Of a DNA stretch of 64,000 nucleotides, positions 16,374 through 24,185 are shown in pieces (within the stretch, counting starts at the first letter, position 1; the number at the start of each line of letters is the position of its first letter). Where the stretch lies: NCBI GenBank assembly GCA_019695335.1, contig JAIBAF010000001.1, positions 1-64,000 of the forward strand, read 5' to 3'. The notes under the pieces were generated by a model. It ran no database searches. It was given only the letters and a program-made list of their open reading frames with translations, and was not told where the DNA came from. A program made the position numbers and the translations under genes. The stretch comes from a bacterium (lineage in GTDB: Bacteria > CLD3 > SB21).

Positions 16374-17559
16374 TTTTATCAAAACGCTGACCTCAAAAAT
16401 AACGTTTTGGGGAACCGTAGCGGCGGTGATCGTGGCTGCGGGTTTGTATTCGACCTTTCTTCGTTTCACTCAGGGACTCGGCGGCGTGACGAATCTGAAC
16501 GATGCTTTCCCGTGGGGACTGTGGATCGGATTCGATATTTTATGCGGCGTCGGTCTGGCGGCCGGCGGATTTACGATCTGTGCCGTCACCCATATTTTTA
16601 ACATTGAAAAATTCAAACCGCTTACGCGCCCGGCTATTCTCACGGCATTTCTGGGCTACGTCATGGTCATTTTCGCCCTGATGTACGACTTAGGAAGGCC
16701 ATGGGCGATCTGGCATGCGATTATCATGTGGAATACACATTCGGTCATGTTCGAAGTGGCATGGTGCGTGATGTTGTATACGAGCGTTTTATTTCTGGAA
16801 TTTAGCCCGATTTTGTTAGAGAGATTCCGGATGAAAAAAACACTTCGAGTCATTCGGATGGCATTGATCCCGATCATGATTCTGGGAATTTTGTTATCGA
16901 CGCTGCATCAATCGTCACTAGGATCACTGTACCTGATCGTTCCGAATAAAATGCATCCGCTGTGGTGGTCGATGTTCCTGCCGGTGTTTTTCTTTCTCAG
17001 CGCGGTCAGCGTCGGATTTGCGATGGTCATTTTCGAGTCGTATCTGAGCGCCAAAGCTTTCAATCACGGATTGAAACTTCCGTTGCTCAGTCAGATTGCC
17101 GGCGTGATGAGCGTCGTGCTCATCGTTAATCTGGCGGCCAAATTCATCGACATGGCGTATAGCGGCGATCTGCCATACTTGCTGGTTAAGGGACCTGAAA
17201 CGTATTTATTCTATCTTGAAATGCTGATCGGAACTTTAATTCCAGTGGCGATTCTCAGTGTGAAAAAATATCGCTCCGATAACAAATGGTTGTACGTGGC
17301 GGCGGTGATGACCGTCGGAGGCTTCGTGCTCAATCGGATGAACGTTAGCGTAACGTCATTGGAGGCTTCTTCATCTGTGGCGTATTTTCCAGGCATTTAT
17401 GAGATCAGCATTACATTGATGTTGGTCGTACTTGGCATGCTGGCGTTCAGATTTATCGTACAACATTTCCCCGTGTTTGAAGCGCACAAAGAACTGCCGG
17501 AAATTATCGTCGATGCCAAAGCGTTTCACGAAACGGAATTGTCAATGCAGCATAAGTAG
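16363..17559 (+). CDS. NrfD/HybB-type quinone-reactive membrane subunit
   Basis: A 398-residue membrane protein with about ten helices. The motifs GGVTNLNDAFPWGLWIGFD, MYDLGRPWAIW and STLHQSSLGSLYLI are those of the HybB branch of the NrfD/PsrC superfamily, which exchanges electrons with menaquinone. The ATG at 16363 overlaps the ferredoxin gene by 11 bases; a TTG start 39 bases upstream is unneeded. With the ferredoxin it makes the standard two-part quinone module. Confidence 0.94.
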   Translation: MKNNFIKTLTSKITFWGTVAAVIVAAGLYSTFLRFTQGLGGVTNLNDAFPWGLWIGFDILCGVGLAAGGFTICAVTHIFNIEKFKPLTRPAILTAFLGYVMVIFALMYDLGRPWAIWHAIIMWNTHSVMFEVAWCVMLYTSVLFLEFSPILLERFRMKKTLRVIRMALIPIMILGILLSTLHQSSLGSLYLIVPNKMHPLWWSMFLPVFFFLSAVSVGFAMVIFESYLSAKAFNHGLKLPLLSQIAGVMSVVLIVNLAAKFIDMAYSGDLPYLLVKGPETYLFYLEMLIGTLIPVAILSVKKYRSDNKWLYVAAVMTVGGFVLNRMNVSVTSLEASSSVAYFPGIYEISITLMLVVLGMLAFRFIVQHFPVFEAHKELPEIIVDAKAFHETELSMQHK

Positions 17560-17629
17560 CCGCAATGGTTTTTGCGGGCTCGGTTATTAAGATTATTTGT
17601 GTCGGCAAAATTAATTTAAAGTAACGGCT

Positions 17630-18313
17630 ATGAAAACTTTATTAACCGATATGAAGTGCGTGTGGATGACGTCCAACGTCGTTGAATATAAATTATGCGA
17701 CCGGGAGTTCGACTGCGAACATTGTCCATTCGATAAAGTCATGCGTAATCGCGCGAAAGAGTTGACACAACCGAATCATACTGATCTCATCGATCCTATT
17801 CTCAATTATCTTTTGAAGGAATGTCATTACAAGCGTTATATTTACCTGAAACATCATCTTGCCCTTCGCCGCCGTTCGGAGAACCGTTACGAAATGGAAA
17901 TCAGCCCGATTGCAAGGCGATTGCTCGAAGACGGATGTTCGGTATTTTCCTGCAAAGCGGATGAAAACGTTCGTCGCGGGCAAGAGTTCATGGAAATTGT
18001 CGGCGCATGGGGCCGAGTTCGCGTTAAAGCGCCGCTGGATTTCAAATGTGTCTACCGGCGCGAAGACGATCCGTTTACGATCGGAACGATCGAAGCTAAG
18101 CCGGACGAAGTTGCGCAGGTACGATTGACGCCGCACGCGTGGCAAAAATCATTGATCGATTTGTCACGAATGCTCAGCCAGTTACGCCTCACAAGGCCTA
18201 ATGTCGGAATGACCATGCAGGATGGGGGCACGCGGCTTCAATTCTTATATCAATATATTGGTGCAGATCATTATCTGAAAATCTTGCATCGCTTATTTAA
18301 TGACACGGGTTAA
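17630..18313 (+). CDS. GcvH-like protein with N-terminal Cys cluster and TMQDGG tail
   Basis: A 227-residue soluble-looking protein. The N-terminus has VVEYKLCDREFDCEHCPFD (Cys 23, 29, 32), a possible metal or Fe-S site; it is not CxxCH, so not a c-heme. Residues about 85-165 resemble a GcvH/biotinyl hairpin (RRGQEFMEIVGAWGRVRVKAPL) without a lipoyl lysine. The C-terminus has MTMQDGG (TMQDGG at 195-200), shared with the first gene of the operon. It lies between the NrfD gene and the kinase, 70 bases after the former. A redox-relay, scaffold or signalling role is inferred; no function is known to me. Confidence 0.82.
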   Translation: MKTLLTDMKCVWMTSNVVEYKLCDREFDCEHCPFDKVMRNRAKELTQPNHTDLIDPILNYLLKECHYKRYIYLKHHLALRRRSENRYEMEISPIARRLLEDGCSVFSCKADENVRRGQEFMEIVGAWGRVRVKAPLDFKCVYRREDDPFTIGTIEAKPDEVAQVRLTPHAWQKSLIDLSRMLSQLRLTRPNVGMTMQDGGTRLQFLYQYIGADHYLKILHRLFNDTG

Positions 18314-18540
18314 TGTCTCTCCAAAGCATCGAGAGTCGGTGAGTCGAATATTCTTATAGCACTTTTCAACAAGATCAACCGGATTATAATTCGTTATTAA
18401 AAATTTAATAATTATTGTAGAAAATTTCATCAAACGAAATTGAGACGCAATCCCAACAAATTGAATTTTGAAATGCATGATCATTGCCATTCGCGTTAAT
18501 TGTCGGTACCTTGGAACGGACATCCGGAAGTGGTTCGGTT

Positions 18541-20124
18541 ATGGCAGTCCGCCTTCGAAATAAATTGAGCTTCAGGCTGATCGTAGTCATCTCGTTGATC
18601 CTGTTAGCCAACCTCGCGATATATACTTACATCACGGTTTCGCGCCTTGAAACCGATCTTACCCGAACGTATTCCCAAAATGTGTATGCCATCAGCGATG
18701 TGATCAAAAAATCTACACGCTACAGTATGCTGCTCAACCGTCGTGAAGATGTGCATGAGATTATCAAAACTGTCGGGCGGGAAGAGAATGTTGAAAAAAT
18801 ACGCATCTACAATAAACAAGGTACGATCATTTTTTCAACGGACACATCTGAAATCGGACGCGACGTTAACATGCACGCCGATGCCTGCGTGATGTGTCAT
18901 AAAGAAAATCAGACGTTTGCGCAAGTTCCGCTGACTGAACGTATTCGCGTGTACACCACGGACCGGCATCGTTTGCTGGGATTGATCAATCCGATTGAAA
19001 ACGAACCGGAGTGTTACAACGGCAGTTGTCATGCACATGCGGCCGAACAAAAACTGCTCGGCGTCCTCGATGTCGTGGTTTCCGTGGATCAACTGGATCG
19101 TACGATCGAGGCGAATACGCAAACGATCATCATAGCGTCGATGCTGGCGCTAGTCGTAATCGCTTTGTGTATCGCACTGTTTATTACGTTTTATCTCAAT
19201 AAACCGATCCATGAAATTACGGCCGGTCTTGAAAAACTCGGGCATGGGCAATTGACGCACAAAATTCCTGTGCGTTCGCAGGACGAATTAGGCGAAATGG
19301 CGAAAGAATTCAACGACATGTCGTTCAAACTCGATCAGGCGTATAAAGAAATCAAAGACTGGTCGGAAACACTTAACGAAAAAGTTCAGCAAAAGACCGA
19401 GGAGTTGAAAAAAATATACGGCCAGGTCATTCAAATCGAGAAACTTGCATCGCTCGGAAAATTATCGGCCACGGTTGCGCACGAGCTCAATAATCCTTTA
19501 GAAGGCATTCTGACGTATTCCAAGCTGATTGCCAAAAAATTGTCCAAGCTACAGCAAAACGGCGAGTACGAAAAAATCCTGGAATATCTTTACCTCATAG
19601 CGGATGAATCGTCGCGTTGCGGTAAAATCGTGAAAGACCTGCTGCTCTTCTCGCATCGGGACGACGAACAATTTATCGAATGCGATGCGGCGGCGATTGT
19701 CGAAAAATGCGCCACACTGCTCAATCATCATTTTGAAATACATAACATTACGTTCGAAAAAAAAATCACCGTGCCGCTCACATTGATGTGTAATCCGCAG
19801 AAGATTGAGCAGGCATTGATCGCGCTGATGATGAATGCGATCGAGGCGATGCCGGCGGGCGGGCGATTGACGGCGGAAATTGCGCAGAGAGAGGACACAG
19901 GCATTCTGCGTATCCGGGACGAAGGAACGGGGATTTCTCCGAAAGACCTGCCACATATTTTCGAACCATTTTACACTACCAAAGACACCAAAGGTACTGG
20001 GCTCGGACTGGCCGTTGCATACGGGATCATCACGCATCACAAAGGACACATCGAAGTGGAAAGCACGTCCGCAAAAGGCACCGTCATGGCCATCCAATTA
20101 CCTTTACCAAAGAAAGCGAGCTGA
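18541..20124 (+). CDS. Sensor histidine kinase with two periplasmic c-type heme motifs
   Basis: The start at ATG 18541 gives 527 residues; a TTG 57 bases upstream adds nothing recognisable. Helices at about 11-33 and 196-218 bound a periplasmic domain that holds CVMCH (116-120) and CYNGSCH (158-164), a CX4CH variant. HAMP follows, then a coiled coil (about 265-300), the HisKA box with H314 in ATVAHELNNPLEG, and an ATPase domain with DEGTGISP and GTGLGLAV. Attached heme would let it sense redox state or a small gas ligand. It lies 6 bases before the NtrC-type regulator, its evident partner. Confidence 0.9.
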   Translation: MAVRLRNKLSFRLIVVISLILLANLAIYTYITVSRLETDLTRTYSQNVYAISDVIKKSTRYSMLLNRREDVHEIIKTVGREENVEKIRIYNKQGTIIFSTDTSEIGRDVNMHADACVMCHKENQTFAQVPLTERIRVYTTDRHRLLGLINPIENEPECYNGSCHAHAAEQKLLGVLDVVVSVDQLDRTIEANTQTIIIASMLALVVIALCIALFITFYLNKPIHEITAGLEKLGHGQLTHKIPVRSQDELGEMAKEFNDMSFKLDQAYKEIKDWSETLNEKVQQKTEELKKIYGQVIQIEKLASLGKLSATVAHELNNPLEGILTYSKLIAKKLSKLQQNGEYEKILEYLYLIADESSRCGKIVKDLLLFSHRDDEQFIECDAAAIVEKCATLLNHHFEIHNITFEKKITVPLTLMCNPQKIEQALIALMMNAIEAMPAGGRLTAEIAQREDTGILRIRDEGTGISPKDLPHIFEPFYTTKDTKGTGLGLAVAYGIITHHKGHIEVESTSAKGTVMAIQLPLPKKAS

Positions 20125-20129
20125 GGAGT

Positions 20130-21491
20130 ATGGCAACGCAGGCAAGAATCTTAGTCGTCGACGATGAGAAAATCGTCCGCGAATCGCTGCACAACTGGTT
20201 TGAAGAGGAAGGATATTACGTTGAAACGGCCGACAGCGGCGAGGCAGCGCTTAAAAAATTTGAGAAAGGGAAGTGGGATCTGTTTCTCTTTGATATGAAA
20301 ATGCCCGGCATGAGCGGGTTGGAGTTACTCGGCAAGATCCGGGAAGCTGACGCCGACGCGATGGTGATCATGATCACTGCCTTTGCTTCCGTGCCGACCG
20401 CGATCAAAGCGCTGAAAGACGGCGCCTACGATTATATCACCAAACCGATCGATCCGGACGAACTCAGCACGATCGTCGAAAAAGCGATTCGCCAGAAAAC
20501 CGTGCAGATGGAAAACGTGATGCTCAAAGAAAAAATCGACGAGATCATTCGTCCCGACAATCTGATCGGTGAAAGCCCGCAAATGAAAAAAATATTCGAG
20601 CTGATCAATAGCGTGGCGCAAACCGATACGACGGTGATGATCCGCGGCGAAAGCGGCACCGGTAAAGAACTCGTAGCGAAAGCGATCCACATGAACAGCA
20701 AACGAAAATATTTCCCAATTGTGACGGTGAATTGCGGGGCGCTGGCGGAATCGTTATTGGAGAGCGAACTTTTCGGACATGAAAAAGGTGCGTTTACCGG
20801 CGCGCATTACCGCAGGAAAGGTAAATTCGAACTGGCCGACGGCGGCACGATTTTCTTGGACGAAATCGGTTCCGTAAGTATGAAAATGCAGGTAGAACTC
20901 CTGCGCGTGATCGAGTCGAAACAGTTTATGCGTGTCGGCGGAACGGAAACGATCCACAGCGATTTTCGTACCATTGCGGCGACGAATGAATCGCTCGAAG
21001 ATATGGTGAAATCCGGAAAATTCCGTGAAGATTTGTATTACCGGTTGAACGTTTTTTCAATTGTCATTCCGCCGCTGAGAGAGCGCCGTGAAGATATACC
21101 GGTACTCGCGCATTATTTCCTTAATAAGTTTAACTCGGCGATGAATAAGAACGTGAGCGGCGTTTCACCGGAAGCGATGGAGTTTCTGTCAACCTACGAA
21201 TGGCCCGGAAACGTGCGCGAACTTGAAAATGCGATTGAACGCGCTTTGGTCGTGGGTAAATCGAATACGATTCGCGTCGAAGATCTGCCGTTTCACGTTC
21301 CGGCCGGAGACGTTGCGTTCGACAACGCCGATCAAAGTCTTGCGGCGATGGAGAAAAAACACATTATTCGTGTATTGGATGGCCATCACTGGAATATATC
21401 CCGCAGCGCCGAAGCGCTCCACATCGATCGCGTCACGTTGTACAATAAAATCGAGAAATACGGACTCCGAAAAGGACACGAAAAAGTTTGA
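20130..21491 (+). CDS. NtrC-family sigma-54-dependent response regulator
   Basis: A 453-residue protein with three parts: a receiver (VVDDE, phospho-acceptor D55 in LFLFDMKMPG, K in ITKP), an AAA+ domain (Walker A GESGTGKE, sigma-54 loop GAFTGA, FLDEIG, WPGNVRELEN) and a Fis-type DNA-binding helix-turn-helix at the C-terminus (NISRSAEALHIDRVTLYNKI). GAGGAG lies just before the ATG. It should activate the sigma-54-like promoter at 14871 in response to the heme kinase, making the locus self-regulated. Confidence 0.95.
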   Translation: MATQARILVVDDEKIVRESLHNWFEEEGYYVETADSGEAALKKFEKGKWDLFLFDMKMPGMSGLELLGKIREADADAMVIMITAFASVPTAIKALKDGAYDYITKPIDPDELSTIVEKAIRQKTVQMENVMLKEKIDEIIRPDNLIGESPQMKKIFELINSVAQTDTTVMIRGESGTGKELVAKAIHMNSKRKYFPIVTVNCGALAESLLESELFGHEKGAFTGAHYRRKGKFELADGGTIFLDEIGSVSMKMQVELLRVIESKQFMRVGGTETIHSDFRTIAATNESLEDMVKSGKFREDLYYRLNVFSIVIPPLRERREDIPVLAHYFLNKFNSAMNKNVSGVSPEAMEFLSTYEWPGNVRELENAIERALVVGKSNTIRVEDLPFHVPAGDVAFDNADQSLAAMEKKHIIRVLDGHHWNISRSAEALHIDRVTLYNKIEKYGLRKGHEKV

Positions 21492-21521
21492 TCCTGCTAA
21501 TGAAAATTTTGTTCGGATGAT

Positions 21522-22037
21522 ATGACGATTTATCTTTCTCCAATAAAATTTTCCAACGTTGCTTTATTAAAGCGAATTACGGAAGCCTTGTCTCATCGTT
21601 ATTCAGTCGTGCCGCTGGATGTATCGCTCGAACTGGATGGCGTTTATTCCAAAGACCGCGGGCAATATTATTCCACGCAGCTCATTGCACATGCAATCGA
21701 CCATGCCAATCATCTTGACGGAAAGTTGTTGATCCTGGTCGAGGTCGATTTATTCATACCTGTTTTCACATTTGTTTTCGGGGAGGCGCAATTGCGCGGA
21801 CCGGTGGCGATCGTGTCGGTGTGCCGTCTGCATGAGGAATTTTACACGGGCCGGACGAATGAGGAATTACTTTTCGAACGTTCGATGAAAGAAATTTTGC
21901 ACGAACTTGGGCACACCTTCGGTCTCGTTCACTGTAAAAGTTGGGACTGTGTGATGCATGCGTCCGCGAGCGTGGAGGAAATCGATATCAAAGGCGGGGG
22001 ATTTTGCGAGGAGTGTGAGAGAAAAGCATTTCATTAG
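21522..22037 (+). CDS. Archaemetzincin-type zinc metalloprotease
   Basis: A 171-residue protein with the archaemetzincin signature HELGHTFGLVHC, followed by the second Cys-rich zinc site: C in SWDCVMHAS and FCEEC near the C-terminus. The family is found in archaea, some bacteria and vertebrates (AMZ1/2); its substrates are poorly known. There is no signal peptide, so it acts in the cytoplasm. It lies 30 bases after the NtrC-type regulator in the same direction, so it is probably in the same transcript. Why a protease accompanies a redox module is unclear; cofactor or subunit maturation is possible. Confidence 0.9.
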   Translation: MTIYLSPIKFSNVALLKRITEALSHRYSVVPLDVSLELDGVYSKDRGQYYSTQLIAHAIDHANHLDGKLLILVEVDLFIPVFTFVFGEAQLRGPVAIVSVCRLHEEFYTGRTNEELLFERSMKEILHELGHTFGLVHCKSWDCVMHASASVEEIDIKGGGFCEECERKAFH

Positions 22038-22068
22038 CGGAACGTCGTCTCAAATTGCTTCGACGTCG

Positions 22069-22093
22069 CTTCGAGTCCTGAGCGGAGTCGAAG
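22069..22093. repeat. Palindromic repeat, CTTCGA type
   Basis: CTTCGAGTCC and GGAGTCGAAG pair with one mismatch around TGAGC. It is the first unit in a 0.45 kb run of hairpin-forming sequences after the archaemetzincin gene. The core resembles dispersed palindromes found between genes in many bacteria. Confidence 0.5.
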
Positions 22094-22156
22094 GATCGAG
22101 AAGTGACAAACGTTCCCTGCGGCTACGCCATGTGTTTTCTCATTGACTTGGTTGTC

Positions 22157-22180
22157 ATTCCCCCGACACGTCGGGGGAAT
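22157..22180. repeat. REP-like palindrome, ATTCCC family copy 1
   Basis: ATTCCCCCGAC and GTCGGGGGAAT are perfect 11-base arms around a 2-base centre. The flanks (GTC before, CCAGA after) match those of the copy at 22442-22461, so both belong to one dispersed family with a variable stem. Confidence 0.65.
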
Positions 22181-22206
22181 CCAGAAATAGTTCCTTCGAT
22201 AGGATC

Positions 22207-22239
22207 AACTTTCTTTTGGCAACGCGCCAAAAGAAAGTT
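22207..22239. repeat. Perfect 14-base inverted repeat
   Basis: AACTTTCTTTTGGC is mirrored exactly by GCCAAAAGAAAGTT around AACGC. It is followed by GCAAAGAAAAGCGCTGCGGC rather than a clean T-run, so it looks like a dispersed repeat more than a terminator, though it could also stop transcription. Confidence 0.6.
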
Positions 22240-22263
22240 GCAAAGAAAAGCGCTGCGGCTGTA

Positions 22264-22404
22264 ATAAAACCGCCGGAATCCGAGTTCGCTTACTGGTGGC
22301 GGAAAATAGTTCCTAAATTTTAAAAATTCGAAAATAGATCATCTATTTCACATTTTCCGCTGGATGAAGTCGCGAACTCGTGTTCAATAAGTCGGCGGTT
22401 TTAT
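22264..22404. repeat. 141-base nested inverted-repeat element
   Basis: Four pairs of perfect arms nest in order: ATAAAACCGCCG (22264-22275) with 22393-22404, CGAGTTCGC (22281-22289) with 22372-22380, GCGGAAAAT (22299-22307) with 22352-22360, and AAATAGAT (22332-22339) with 22341-22348. The whole folds into one long hairpin with internal loops. It has no coding frame. It may be a MITE-like element, a structured RNA or a long dispersed palindrome. Confidence 0.65.
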
Positions 22405-22441
22405 CAAGGCCGGATTCAAATACATGTAAAATGGAATTGTC

Positions 22442-22461
22442 ATTCCCGCGAAAGCGGGAAT
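22442..22461. repeat. REP-like palindrome, ATTCCC family copy 2
   Basis: ATTCCCGC and GCGGGAAT are perfect arms around a GAAA tetraloop. GTC before and CCAGA after match copy 1 at 22157-22180. Confidence 0.65.
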
Positions 22462-22484
22462 CCAGAGAGTTGAGGTTGCGACAC

Positions 22485-22526
22485 GGCTAGCGTGGAAGAA
22501 ATTGATATCAAAAGCGAGAGTTTTGA
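22485..22526 (+). pseudogene. Decayed duplicate of the archaemetzincin gene 3' end
   Basis: This stretch matches about 38 bases at 21967-22006, inside the archaemetzincin gene, with five or six mismatches and one missing base. Both copies encode a SVEEIDIK-like peptide. It has no start or upstream gene body. The two copies flank the palindromic repeat cluster. Confidence 0.55.
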
Positions 22527-22527
22527 T

Positions 22528-23538
22528 TTATAAAATCGTATCGATAGTTTGCAATACTTCAATCGCTTGTTCACGCTTGACACTAGGAAAAGCGATAAGA
22601 AATTCCTTAAGCCTCTCTCCGGTCACGATATAATCGAATAAATGTTTTACTGGCACTTGCGTACCGCTAAAAGTTGGCTCTCTGCAGATTTCATGCGATA
22701 TTGTAATGGCATTACACCCTAAAAAAGCATTGTTAAGGAGACTGTGTTCTTGAATTTCTTTTTGAAGAGTGAGCTTAACAGATTCAAAATTTTTATCCAT
22801 ATCGGTAAAGACATCAAAAGAAAAAAATCTTATTCTGTTCATAATTATTGCAGTTTTTTTTGCAATATTAACTGATTCTTTAAATAGCATTTCTTCATCA
22901 ACATCTTCAGGCATTATATCAATTGCTCTTGGGCCACCATGAACAGTTGATGATAATTTTGAATATTTAACGTAAATGAAAAAAAACTCAATTGTCCAAT
23001 CGAATTTTGATAACATTGGATGGGAATTTATGTATTCGATCAGCTTACTGAATTGAAAATCTTTTCCTTTTTTTAATAGTTCTTGTTCTGAATAATGTTC
23101 AATGCTTGGATTTTCTTTACGAAAAATTCTCATGTAATCAAAATTTACAGTTTTTGCACTATTCATTTGAATTATACGATTAAGTTGCTTTCTCCATGCT
23201 TTGGCTAGATTAATTCTTTCATTCAAATCCAAGAATTCAATGTAGTCGTTTCCAGCATTATCGTTTTTTTCAGTGGAATATCTAAGATAGACATAGTAAG
23301 CGCGCACGTAATGTTCGAGTAAGGCTCTATAGAGGATGTTTAAAGAGTATAAATTGCTTTCTTTTGCCAATAAAAAAATGCTGTCTCTTATATCATCAGC
23401 ATAAATTATTAATCTTATAAAAGTACGGACCGTATTTGGACAATTCGTAGTTTCAATTAATGAAAAAGCTTCTTCTAATTCACGCTCAAAAATCGAAACA
23501 ATTTTCTTATCCTTCTTAATTATATGTTTTAATTTCAT
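22528..23538 (-). CDS. Hypothetical protein, possibly DUF5677-like
   Basis: A 336-residue, mostly helical soluble protein, AT-rich compared with its neighbours. The segment SLNILYRALLEHYVRAYYVYLRY and the later KYSKLSSTVHGG recall DUF5677-type proteins, which are common in accessory islands and of unknown function. I cannot assign a catalytic motif. It lies immediately after the repeat cluster and 34 bases downstream of another AT-rich hypothetical gene, with which it may form a pair. Confidence 0.75.
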   Translation of the reverse strand: MKLKHIIKKDKKIVSIFERELEEAFSLIETTNCPNTVRTFIRLIIYADDIRDSIFLLAKESNLYSLNILYRALLEHYVRAYYVYLRYSTEKNDNAGNDYIEFLDLNERINLAKAWRKQLNRIIQMNSAKTVNFDYMRIFRKENPSIEHYSEQELLKKGKDFQFSKLIEYINSHPMLSKFDWTIEFFFIYVKYSKLSSTVHGGPRAIDIMPEDVDEEMLFKESVNIAKKTAIIMNRIRFFSFDVFTDMDKNFESVKLTLQKEIQEHSLLNNAFLGCNAITISHEICREPTFSGTQVPVKHLFDYIVTGERLKEFLIAFPSVKREQAIEVLQTIDTIL

Positions 23539-23572
23539 ATTTGTAAAATAAAATCATTTCACTGCGATTGTT

Positions 23573-24157
23573 TCAGTATCTGTCGAAAAAACTATTACGT
23601 TTTGGCTGTTCAGGCCTTACTATTTTGAAAAGGATAGTATTACTTCCTTTTCGTTCGGTAGTGTATCCATATTTTTGTGCAACTTGTTCAATATACCTTT
23701 GAGTTGATCCTGGTAGTAATCCGAGTTCATTATCGACGTCTGAAAACGAAATAACTTGCGTATTTAATTTTGAGGGTCTCGCACTCATCCACGATTGAAT
23801 GGCTGACAGTATATCATTTTCATCGTAATTGAAATTAAATATGGTCGATGTTTGGCTATCACCTTCCGGTTTAGTTGTTGTTTGTGTATCAGTTTCTGGT
23901 TTGCTTATTGCAGGGTGAGATTTAAAAAAAGAATGGGCAATCCATAAGATTAATCCGACAAGAATAACAATCCATATGTCAATTTTAAATGTAAGAATAG
24001 AGCTGACGCTTTTTGTAAAATCAATATTTAATTTTTGTAGTATTGAATAAATCGTCAATAGAATTCCGATGACTACAGTTGCAATAACCTTACTCCAAAC
24101 TGGATCCTTCCATACGGAAATTCCATATTGGATCAATTTTTTTATTCCGAAAGCCAT
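23573..24157 (-). CDS. Hypothetical protein with two membrane helices and a C-terminal globular domain
   Basis: A 194-residue protein. The N-terminus SVWKDPVWSKVIATVVIG leads into helix 1 (about 24-42), and helix 2 is about 58-76. Then come a Thr/Ser/Pro-rich linker (residues 80-105) and a domain of about 80 residues (NDILSAIQSWMSARP, STQRYIEQVAQKYGYTTERKG) that could be winged-helix-like. The DPVWSKVIA start is one I associate with small membrane proteins in accessory or defence islands, but this is an impression only. It shares the AT-rich composition of the next gene. Confidence 0.72.
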   Translation of the reverse strand: MAFGIKKLIQYGISVWKDPVWSKVIATVVIGILLTIYSILQKLNIDFTKSVSSILTFKIDIWIVILVGLILWIAHSFFKSHPAISKPETDTQTTTKPEGDSQTSTIFNFNYDENDILSAIQSWMSARPSKLNTQVISFSDVDNELGLLPGSTQRYIEQVAQKYGYTTERKGSNTILFKIVRPEQPKRNSFFDRY

Positions 24158-24185
24158 ATCGCTTTACCTTTCAATTTTTCCATTT

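Noticed and set aside
17562-17581. GCCGCAA...TTGCGGGC stem after the NrfD gene as a terminator
   Set aside because: The stem has a mismatch and is not followed by T; the next module gene follows 50 bases on, so read-through is more likely.
17690-17735. Cys cluster of the second GcvH-like protein as a heme site
   Set aside because: It reads C-x5-C-x2-C-P with no His after the last Cys, so it is not CxxCH; a metal or Fe-S site is more plausible.
22038-22527. tRNA or insertion sequence in the repeat-rich gap
   Set aside because: No cloverleaf, TTCGANTC arm or transposase frame is present; only palindromes and a gene-end remnant.
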